A DNA stretch of 64,000 bases from Bacteroidota bacterium (GTDB lineage Bacteria > Bacteroidota > Bacteroidia > Bacteroidales > UBA4417), in the NCBI GenBank assembly GCA_013376995.1, contig JACAAZ010000009.1:1-64000 (forward strand), given 5' to 3'. The notes below the pieces were generated by a model that was not told where the DNA came from, made no database searches, and saw nothing but the letters and a program-made list of their open reading frames with translations. Shown in pieces: positions 16,013 to 23,779 of this stretch (within the stretch, counting starts at the first letter, position 1; each line of letters starts with the position of its first letter). The position numbers were made by a program, and so were the translations under genes.

Positions 16013-19000
16013 ATGATTCGACCCTCTAAGATAAAAAGCTTATTTTTCCTGTGTGCCCTCTTCATTTCCGTTTCTTCTTTCTCGCAAAGGACATACTCCT
16101 ATCAACCTCCACAGTCAGACTATGACAAAGCACTGGAACTTTACAACAATGGGAAGTATGGCTCGGCATTGAGCATGTTCGATAATTTAGCCTCCGGCGA
16201 AAAATCGAATCTTCAGGCGGGCTCGTCATATTATGCTGCACTTTGTGCTGTTCAGCTTTTTCACCCGGATGCCACGCAACGACTGGAACAGTTCATCGCC
16301 ACCTATCCGCAGAATGCCCAGGTTAACAATGCCTATTTCGAGCTTGGCAAACAGTATTTCCAGAACAAGGATTACAGGAAAGTCCTGGATACTTTTAAGG
16401 AGTTGGACATTTACGACTTAAGTAATGATCAGCTCATGGAATACTTCTTCAAAACCGGGTATTCATGGTTTAAGCTCGATAACCTGGCCAAAGCGCGCGA
16501 GAACCTGGCACTTGTTAAGGACAAACCTAATAAATTCAATATCCCGGCTAATTATTACTATGCGCATATAGCCTACCAGGAAAAAAATTATGAAACAGCC
16601 CTTCAGCACTTTGAAAAGGTGCAGAATGATGAAACCTTCCGTGATGTGGTAAACTACTATATTGTGCAGATTTACTCCATGCAGATGAAATATGACGAGC
16701 TGCTTGTAAAGGCATTACCTCTGCTCAAAGGTGACGATGACAGGAAGACAACAGAAATTGCAAGGCTTACAGCTGATGCTTACTATCACAAAGGTGATTA
16801 CAAGGAAGCTTTGAAGTATTTTAAACGATATATAGCAGGCAATCCTAAGTCCATTTCCCGGAACGATTACTATGAAATGGCCTTCTGTTATTACCTGGCC
16901 AATGATTACAACCAGGCTATAAAGAACTTCCAACAAGTAGCTACAAACCAGGATTCTCTTTCTCAAAATGCTTATTTTAACCTGGGAAACTGCTATTTAA
17001 AAACCAATCAGAAACGATATGCATTTAACGCTTTCAGTTCCGCCAGCAAAATAAAGTTGGATCCGGTCATTGCTGAAGAGGCCCTGTTCAATTATGCTAA
17101 ACTTGCCATTGAACTCTCCTACAACCCTTACAATGAAGCTGTTAATGCAGTTCAGGACTATCTCAACACCTATCCCAATTCTTTACGCAAAGATGAAGCC
17201 TATGGCTATCTTGCTGACCTCTATATGCTTACCCGGAATTATAAGAACGCTCAGGCTTCCATACAGCAAATCAAAAAGCGGAATGCCCGCCTGGATGCTG
17301 CATTCCAAAAGATTTCCTACTACAGGGGCATCGAAGTTTTTAATGAAGGAAACTGGGAAGATGCAATAAAACTTTTCAAGGAAGTACAAACCAGCGGAGC
17401 CGACAATTCTATCAAGGCTGCCGCTATCTATTGGACTGCCGAAGCCTACTACCGTTCGGCACAATGGAACTCCGCCCTGGCTGCCTATAATAAGTTCCTT
17501 GTTAGTCCGGGCGCGATTGGGCAACCCTTCTTCAATACAGCAAATTACAATATTGGATATTGCTATTTCAAGACCAAAGATTATGGAAAAGCGGCCCTGA
17601 ATTTCAGGAAATTCCTTTCCGCCAAATCAGCTGACGTAAGGCTCACAGGTGATGCCAACCTCCGCCTTGGAGATTGCTATTTCATGACCAAGGAATATGG
17701 GCAGGCTATTGAATTCTACAAAACAGCATCCTCTTCAGGAATCCCGGATGCTGATTATTCTGTATACCAGATTGCTGTCTCCTATGGTGTGCAAGGGGAT
17801 ATGCAGCAAAAGATCAATTACCTGCAAAAACTTCTGAATGAGTATAAGAAATCATCCTATACTGATGACGCCCTTTACGAGATAGGCACTACACTGACTG
17901 TTATCAATAAAGATGCAGAAGCTATCAAGTATTTCCAGCGGGTTGTTAAAGAATACCCAAAGAGTGCCTACGTAAAGAAGTCATTGCTAAGGACAGGCCT
18001 TGTATATTTCGGCCAGAACAAGGATGCAGAAGCATTAAGCACCTTGCAGCGGGTCGTCAAGGAATATCCAGGCACTCCTGAATCAAAGGAAGCATTGGCC
18101 AGTATCAAGAGTATCTATGTGGATATGAACCAGGTAGATGAATACATGGAATTTACCAAGCAGGTTCCGAATGCCGATGTTTCAAGGAGTGAGCAGGATT
18201 CACTTACTTATACGGCTGCAGAGAACCAATACATGAACGGCGATTGCGAGAAGGCAAATGCAGGTTTTGGTAAATATATCACCAAATTCCCGGAGGGTTC
18301 ATTCCTGGTGCAAGCTTATTTCTACAAGGCAGAATGTGATTACCGTACCGAAAAATATGACCTCGCTTTAAAGGGGTACGAGTATGTACTTTCGCAGGAG
18401 CGCTCCCGCTTTACCTGCAATGCCGCCCTGAAGGCAGCCAGGATCAATTATTTCAACAAGAACTACGAACCGGCACTTGAAAATTTCATCCGTCTCGAAG
18501 AAACTGCAGAACAATCATCGCAAACCATTGATGCCATTACAGGCCAGATGCAATGCAATTATAACCTTGGTAAATATGGGCTTGCCATACAATCCGCCCA
18601 GAAATTGCTAACGCAGGCGAAACTGCCAGATAATTTAGCAACCGAGGCTCATATCACCATAGCACGCTCTGCATACGCTTTGCAGAACATGGAGCTTGCA
18701 AAGAAGGAATTTGAAGAGACATTGAAGCTATCTCAAAATGAGATGGGAGCTGAGTCAAAATTTATGCTGGCTCAACTTCAGTTTGACGAAGGGAAATTTG
18801 ATGAAGCTGAAAAGACCGTATTTGCCCTTTCTGATAAATTTGCATCCTATGATTATTGGGTGGCAAAAGGCTTTATTCTCCTTGCAGATGTATATGTCAA
18901 AAAAGATAATGCATTCCAGGCGAAACAAACTCTTCAAAGCATCATCGATAATTACGAAGGCCAGGACCTTGTTGTAATAGCCCGTGAAAAGCTGAATGCA

Positions 19001-19045
19001 ATTCTTGCAACGGAAGTAAAACCACAGGAAAATTCGCCTGAATAA
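16013..19045 (+). CDS. Large exported tetratricopeptide-repeat protein
   Basis: This 1010-residue exported protein consists of a signal peptide (ending near SSFSQ, about residue 25) followed by TPR-like helical repeats along almost its whole length. Typical units are YDKALELYNNGKYGSALSMFDNLA, YETALQHFEKV, YKEALKYFKRYI, YNQAIKNFQQVA and AEAIKYFQRVVKEYPKSAYVKKSL. The open frame extends to a TTG at 16004, but the ATG at 16013 gives the normal signal peptide. The gene lies 23 bp before a beta-barrel gene and probably forms an operon with it. By analogy with other Bacteroidota pairs it may be a periplasmic scaffold for envelope assembly. No specific name is justified. Confidence 0.9.
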   Translation: MIRPSKIKSLFFLCALFISVSSFSQRTYSYQPPQSDYDKALELYNNGKYGSALSMFDNLASGEKSNLQAGSSYYAALCAVQLFHPDATQRLEQFIATYPQNAQVNNAYFELGKQYFQNKDYRKVLDTFKELDIYDLSNDQLMEYFFKTGYSWFKLDNLAKARENLALVKDKPNKFNIPANYYYAHIAYQEKNYETALQHFEKVQNDETFRDVVNYYIVQIYSMQMKYDELLVKALPLLKGDDDRKTTEIARLTADAYYHKGDYKEALKYFKRYIAGNPKSISRNDYYEMAFCYYLANDYNQAIKNFQQVATNQDSLSQNAYFNLGNCYLKTNQKRYAFNAFSSASKIKLDPVIAEEALFNYAKLAIELSYNPYNEAVNAVQDYLNTYPNSLRKDEAYGYLADLYMLTRNYKNAQASIQQIKKRNARLDAAFQKISYYRGIEVFNEGNWEDAIKLFKEVQTSGADNSIKAAAIYWTAEAYYRSAQWNSALAAYNKFLVSPGAIGQPFFNTANYNIGYCYFKTKDYGKAALNFRKFLSAKSADVRLTGDANLRLGDCYFMTKEYGQAIEFYKTASSSGIPDADYSVYQIAVSYGVQGDMQQKINYLQKLLNEYKKSSYTDDALYEIGTTLTVINKDAEAIKYFQRVVKEYPKSAYVKKSLLRTGLVYFGQNKDAEALSTLQRVVKEYPGTPESKEALASIKSIYVDMNQVDEYMEFTKQVPNADVSRSEQDSLTYTAAENQYMNGDCEKANAGFGKYITKFPEGSFLVQAYFYKAECDYRTEKYDLALKGYEYVLSQERSRFTCNAALKAARINYFNKNYEPALENFIRLEETAEQSSQTIDAITGQMQCNYNLGKYGLAIQSAQKLLTQAKLPDNLATEAHITIARSAYALQNMELAKKEFEETLKLSQNEMGAESKFMLAQLQFDEGKFDEAEKTVFALSDKFASYDYWVAKGFILLADVYVKKDNAFQAKQTLQSIIDNYEGQDLVVIAREKLNAILATEVKPQENSPE

Positions 19046-19068
19046 GAAACTAAAACCTGAAGTTTATC

Positions 19069-20787
19069 ATGATTTCAAAGACCTTTTCGAGTCCCATCAT
19101 AGCAATACTGGTAGTATTCATCTTGTTACTGTTCAAAGCCGCTCCGGTTCTTGGCCAGGCAAAGCCATACAATGAAGAAATAACGGTTATTGCTGCTTTC
19201 GACCCTATCATTCCGGATGCTTTCAAGATTAATCAGAATCCACTGATAACGGATACAAGCACAACAATACCTGTAATGACCTATTTTGTTCAACCGAGGA
19301 ATGCCGGAATCAAGCTGGACATAGATCCTCTTCCATCCGTGAAACTTGTTGCTGAGCCTCTTTCAAAGATATACAGGAATTACCTGAAAGCCGGGTTTGG
19401 AAATTATACAAGTATCTATGGTGAACTCTTTGCCAGTTCCCTGCGATCCAAAACCAGCCTGGTCGGAGTGCACTTCAGTCATATTTCCTACTCAGGCAAG
19501 ATCAAGGATTACGCACCTGCAGCAAATTCAAGCCAGTTAGCTGAAGTTTTCGGACAGCGATATTTCGAAAACCATACATTATCAGGAAAGGTCTTCTTCA
19601 AAAGGGATGGCCTGCATTTATATGGATTTAAGCCTGATTTTTATCCAAGCTGGAATGTAAACGCCAGGGATATTAAGCAGCATTACCTCGTAAGTGGATT
19701 TGAAACCACTTTTGGAAGCAGGTACAAGAGCATGGAAAAGCTGAACCACAACTTTGGTTTGTCCTATTACCATCTTTCTGATAATTACCAGGTCAAGGAA
19801 AACAACCTGAAGATCTCTGCCATGCTGGATAAACAGGCAGATCTTTTCAAATGGGATACTAAGCAGACTCTTGGTTTGAATGCATCCTTAGATTTCTACA
19901 ACCAGAAAGATTCGGTTTCGAAGATCAATGCCAGTGTTCTCTGCATCAATCCAACCATCGCAGCCAGGCTTAATGAATATAGCTTTAAGGCTGGTTTGAT
20001 TTTCGACATTGGGATTGATTCCGTAACGAAACCTCACCTTTACCCAATGCTGGAAGCAAAGATTGACCTGCTTCCAGGTGCGTTGCAACTCTATGCAGGT
20101 ATTGATGGTGGCATGGAAAGAAATTCCATACGTAAATTGATGCAGGAGAATCCCTATATCACTTCGGGCCTCCCTTTGAAATACACCTATGATAAATTCA
20201 GGGCTTATGGCGGTTTTTCGAGCAACATCAGCCGAACCTTCAATTTCAATGGAAGTATCTCAAGCAGTACTTTCGAGAATTATCCGTTTTTTGTGACAGA
20301 CATCGCAGCTAATTTCCAAAATTCCTTCACACTTCTCTATGATGATATCAGTCTAGTTAAGATCAGAGCAGAGCTTGAATTTGTAAAAGCTGATAAACTC
20401 CGGTTGAGCCTGGCGGGCAATTACAATCATTATAACCTCGGAACACAGGATTATGCCTGGTACAAACCCGATTACAGCCTCGATTTAACAGCTAATTACA
20501 ACTTTCAGGATAAAATTATCTTCAAGTTCCAGGCAGAACTGAATGGACCTGTTTATGCACCAATTCCGACTTTTCCAGATGATCTGAATATTCAGGATCC
20601 AGTGGTTTACAGAAAAAAGAATATCAATGGCTGGGTAGATGCTAACCTTGGAGCTGAATACAAATTCAACAAAGCACTTTCCTTCTGGCTCAACATCAAC
20701 AACCTTGGAAATACTCGGAATTTCAGCTTCTATAACTATCCTTCCTACCGAATCAATGCAATGGGCGGAGCTAGCTATTCCTTCTAG
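19069..20787 (+). CDS. Outer-membrane beta-barrel protein, TonB-receptor-like
   Basis: This 572-residue protein has a signal peptide (to about residue 30, PVLGQ). It is followed by a short N-terminal segment and then many alternating aromatic/polar strands separated by turns, ending in GGASYSF with a C-terminal Phe, the usual barrel-insertion signal. Phrases such as NINNLGNTRNFSFYNYPSYRI resemble the last strands of TonB-dependent receptors, but the chain is shorter than usual and I see no plug domain, so it may be a plug-less relative. It is probably co-transcribed with the TPR gene 23 bp upstream. Cargo unknown. Confidence 0.82.
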   Translation: MISKTFSSPIIAILVVFILLLFKAAPVLGQAKPYNEEITVIAAFDPIIPDAFKINQNPLITDTSTTIPVMTYFVQPRNAGIKLDIDPLPSVKLVAEPLSKIYRNYLKAGFGNYTSIYGELFASSLRSKTSLVGVHFSHISYSGKIKDYAPAANSSQLAEVFGQRYFENHTLSGKVFFKRDGLHLYGFKPDFYPSWNVNARDIKQHYLVSGFETTFGSRYKSMEKLNHNFGLSYYHLSDNYQVKENNLKISAMLDKQADLFKWDTKQTLGLNASLDFYNQKDSVSKINASVLCINPTIAARLNEYSFKAGLIFDIGIDSVTKPHLYPMLEAKIDLLPGALQLYAGIDGGMERNSIRKLMQENPYITSGLPLKYTYDKFRAYGGFSSNISRTFNFNGSISSSTFENYPFFVTDIAANFQNSFTLLYDDISLVKIRAELEFVKADKLRLSLAGNYNHYNLGTQDYAWYKPDYSLDLTANYNFQDKIIFKFQAELNGPVYAPIPTFPDDLNIQDPVVYRKKNINGWVDANLGAEYKFNKALSFWLNINNLGNTRNFSFYNYPSYRINAMGGASYSF

Positions 20788-20906
20788 TTTTCCCTTGGCT
20801 GATTATCTCTAATTGGAGTCATTTTTATAACTTCGAGGTTCTGTATTGTTACTGAGCAGGAATCAGTCTTTACGGATTTATCTGAATCTATCCAGCAATT
20901 TAACAC

Positions 20907-22820
20907 ATGAAAAAACACCTACTTTACACTTTCGTCTTTATTCTTTTTGGCAAGCTGCTGCTCTGTGCGCAGGGATCTCCCAAAGCCTACGAACCATCCT
21001 TTTTCAAGTTCACCACTTCCAATGGAATGATCGTATCGGTTTACAATACCTTGGAAAACAGGATCGACTATGTATATCCGCATATCTTCGCGAATTACGA
21101 TTCAGGGATCTATGTCCATCCTTTCACCGGGAACATTGTATTGGCCGGAGGCGATCTTCCCCTTTCCACCAGTTACGTTGAGAATACTCATGTAATCAGT
21201 TCGCAGTACAAGGACTTTACGGTCAACTACTTTGCCTCTTTTACCAATCACGATAAGATCTTTTATATAGTAGTAAGGGGTTCCAAACAGAAAATCGAAA
21301 ATCTGAATTTCAAGGTTGAAAGCGGAGACGTGAACATAGTTAGCGGCATCACTCAAATCGAGAACCCGTTGGAGGACCTGCCGCTTAAGATATCCGGGAA
21401 CATGCTGACCGGAACTCTCCTCAGGCAATATAACAAGGATACATGGGAGAAGTACTTTCTCTATTCCTTCACTGATTTGTATCATCGCGACCCGGAGATC
21501 ATCAACAAGGAGTTGCTTAAATTGAAAAAAGAGAACAAGTCGCTGCTGGATGCTGAAGTGAACTACATGAAGCAGTGCTTTGCCCGTTGTATAATCCCAA
21601 AGGACCTGTCAGCAAAGGAAAAGAATGTAGTGGAGCAATCCATTTCAATTCTCAAAATGGCCCAGGTTTCTGACTATGAGATCTTCCCGGCTTCGCACGG
21701 GCAGATACTTGCATCCCTGAGGCCCGGGCTCTGGCATACAGCATGGGTGCGGGATGGAAGTTTTGCCATCCAGGCTATGACACGGCTGGGAATGTATGAT
21801 GAAGCAAGAAAAGCCATTGAATTCATGCTGAAAGCGCCTTCAGGAAATTTCAAGCATTATATTTATAAAGATGGAAAGGATTATGGTACGGGGGTTGACT
21901 ATCAGATCTCCCTCACCCGTTTCTTCGGGAATGGTAAGGAAGAATGCGACTATAACGATTTCGGTCCCAATATAGAATTTGATGATTTCGGGCTATTTCT
22001 TTGTGCCTATTGCGATTATGTAACACGTAGCAAAGATGAAGCTTTCCACAAAAAATGGAACAAACTGATGTGTGATAAGGTAGCTGATGCCACTGTACAA
22101 GTGATTGATGCCAATGGCCTGATCCGGGAAGATTCCGGTCCCTGGGAACATCATCTTGAAATGCCCCGTCAATATACTTTTACATCCGGGGTCTGTGCCA
22201 GGGGACTTGAACTTTTTGCGCAACTGCAACAGAAGTGCCTGCTTCCGTATGAGAAATACCTGTCGGCTGCTGAATCAATCCGTAAAGCAATCCTGGATAA
22301 CATGCTGGTTGATGGAAGATATATTAAGGGAAACGTTAATGATCAATCGAAAACAACCCGTGAATATTATGATGCAGGTGTTTCCGAGATCTTTGCCAAC
22401 GGCCTGATCAGCAACAAGTCCCTTTTCCTGACACATATGGAAGAATATGACAAGGTGCTTAGGATTAAAGGCGAGAGGCCGGGATATATCCGTCTAAATA
22501 CTGTTGATCCATACGAAAACCAGGAATGGGTATTCATTGACCTGCGTATTGCTTTGGCACAGCTAATCTTCGGGAATAAGCCCGAGGCAGCCAAAATTTT
22601 GAATTATATAACTGAACAGGCTTCCTTCAATCATAATACGATCCCGGAAATGTTCAGCAACAAGCTGCAGATGGATAAGGTGACTGAAAATTTCAAATCA
22701 AGCAATATCTGGTGCAATTGCATCAGGGATAAGGACGATCAGTTCATTGGTGAGATTCCTATGGTAGGATACGGTTCAGCAGCCTATATCCTGACACTTT
22801 ACGCCTATCACGAGAAATAA
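20907..22820 (+). CDS. Exported GH15-like (alpha/alpha)6 glycoside hydrolase
   Basis: This 637-residue enzyme has a signal peptide (to about LLCAQ, residue 22). The N-terminal 230 residues are strand-rich, and the rest is a helical (alpha/alpha)6-type domain. It contains WVRDGSF (about 280-286), the substrate-binding motif of glucoamylase-like enzymes, and PWEHHLEMPRQYTFTSG with E414, the expected general-acid region. IPEMFS and GYGSAAYILTL follow near the C terminus. Family 15 enzymes release glucose or hydrolyse related alpha- or trehalose-type linkages; the exact linkage is not readable. It is followed after 3 bp by a NagB-like gene. Confidence 0.82.
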   Translation: MKKHLLYTFVFILFGKLLLCAQGSPKAYEPSFFKFTTSNGMIVSVYNTLENRIDYVYPHIFANYDSGIYVHPFTGNIVLAGGDLPLSTSYVENTHVISSQYKDFTVNYFASFTNHDKIFYIVVRGSKQKIENLNFKVESGDVNIVSGITQIENPLEDLPLKISGNMLTGTLLRQYNKDTWEKYFLYSFTDLYHRDPEIINKELLKLKKENKSLLDAEVNYMKQCFARCIIPKDLSAKEKNVVEQSISILKMAQVSDYEIFPASHGQILASLRPGLWHTAWVRDGSFAIQAMTRLGMYDEARKAIEFMLKAPSGNFKHYIYKDGKDYGTGVDYQISLTRFFGNGKEECDYNDFGPNIEFDDFGLFLCAYCDYVTRSKDEAFHKKWNKLMCDKVADATVQVIDANGLIREDSGPWEHHLEMPRQYTFTSGVCARGLELFAQLQQKCLLPYEKYLSAAESIRKAILDNMLVDGRYIKGNVNDQSKTTREYYDAGVSEIFANGLISNKSLFLTHMEEYDKVLRIKGERPGYIRLNTVDPYENQEWVFIDLRIALAQLIFGNKPEAAKILNYITEQASFNHNTIPEMFSNKLQMDKVTENFKSSNIWCNCIRDKDDQFIGEIPMVGYGSAAYILTLYAYHEK

Positions 22821-22823
22821 TCC

Positions 22824-23552
22824 ATGATGAAGCAATTCGTTTATCCTGATCAAACTGAACTCTCCATACAGACAGCTAAGCTGATAGCTGGCGAGTTGGA
22901 GCGGAAGCCTGGTTCAATGCTATGCTTCCCGGCAGGAGAAACCTCTCTGGGTACTTTCAGGGAGTTGGTAAGGATGCATCAAAGCAAACAAATAAACTTT
23001 GACCAATGCAGGATCGTTGGGTTGGATGAATGGCTGCACCTTGGAGAAAAGAGCGGTGAAAACTGCTTCCATTTCCTGGACAAACACCTTTTTGGACCGC
23101 TTTCCCTTAAAAAAAAGAACTTCTGCTTTTTTGATGGAGAAACAGCAGACCCGGAAGCAGAATGCAGGAAAACAGATCATTTCATCAAAGAAAACGGAGG
23201 AATTGACCTTATGCTTCTCGGCCTTGGCATGAACGGGCATTTGGGACTGAATGAACCCGGTACTTCCGCTGACCTGTGTTCCCATATTGTTGAGCTGGAT
23301 GAGGTTACCAGAACAATCGGGCAAAAGTATTTTACGGCACATACCAATCTAACACAAGGGATTACACTGGGGATGAAGCAAATTCTGGAAGCCAGGACCG
23401 TTCTGCTGCAGGTTAGTGGCCTGAAGAAAAAGCCTTTGGTCAAACGATTACTTGAAAATGAGAGCAATACAGAATTTCCGGCATCCCTACTGCATTTGCA
23501 TCCTGATGCATTTTTATTAATTGATAAGGATGCAAATCCCGAAAATTTTTAA
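22824..23552 (+). CDS. nagB: NagB-like glucosamine-6-phosphate deaminase
   Basis: This 242-residue cytosolic sugar-phosphate isomerase converts glucosamine-6-phosphate to fructose-6-phosphate and ammonia in characterised members. Seen: a phosphate-binding loop FPAGETSLGTF (35-45), the LDEW motif with D68, and GLGMNGHLGLNEPG with N137, H139 and E144. Enterobacterial NagB has Asp where N137 lies, but the shorter monomeric class to which this length belongs normally has Asn there, so I read it as active. It is probably translated with the GH15-like gene (3-bp gap), suggesting a small sugar-use operon. A relative acting on another amino-sugar phosphate is possible. Confidence 0.85.
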   Translation: MMKQFVYPDQTELSIQTAKLIAGELERKPGSMLCFPAGETSLGTFRELVRMHQSKQINFDQCRIVGLDEWLHLGEKSGENCFHFLDKHLFGPLSLKKKNFCFFDGETADPEAECRKTDHFIKENGGIDLMLLGLGMNGHLGLNEPGTSADLCSHIVELDEVTRTIGQKYFTAHTNLTQGITLGMKQILEARTVLLQVSGLKKKPLVKRLLENESNTEFPASLLHLHPDAFLLIDKDANPENF

Positions 23553-23661
23553 GAAACATCAGATTCTGAAAACCAAGGAGTTGATTTTTGAGATATAAAT
23601 ATTATGACAGCTTATCTGTGAAGACCAGCAAATTTTCACTTTTTGTATTCACTATTTGCCT

Positions 23662-23669
23662 TACTTTAG
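23662..23669 (+). promoter_or_regulatory. Tentative -7 element TACTTTAG before the DUF5916 gene
   Basis: This site has one mismatch to TAnnTTTG. TTTG lies 16 bp upstream (23642-23645). A start near 23676 would give a leader of about 100 nt containing the hairpins at 23686-23750. Confidence 0.35.
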
Positions 23670-23685
23670 TATGACCTTTTGAAAG

Positions 23686-23750
23686 AATACGGATAAAGTT
23701 CGAATCATCGAATTTGCTGATATCAACAGCTTCAGGCTAATATCCGTATT
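23686..23750 (+). promoter_or_regulatory. Candidate three-way-junction leader RNA
   Basis: AATACGGATA (23686-23695) pairs perfectly with TATCCGTATT (23741-23750). Two hairpins lie inside: TTCGA/TCGAA (23699-23703 with 23708-23712, loop ATCA) and GCTG/CAGC (23716-23719 with 23727-23730). There is no T-run, so it is not a terminator. It lies 29 nt before the ATG of the DUF5916 gene, where a structured leader or regulator site would act. Confidence 0.4.
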
Positions 23751-23779
23751 TTGAGATACTTATAGTTGTACCGTTCATT

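Noticed and set aside
23206-23260. Loss of the catalytic Asp in the NagB-like enzyme (Asn at residue 137)
   Set aside because: The shorter Gram-positive/monomeric NagB class naturally has Asn at this place, so it is not evidence of inactivation.
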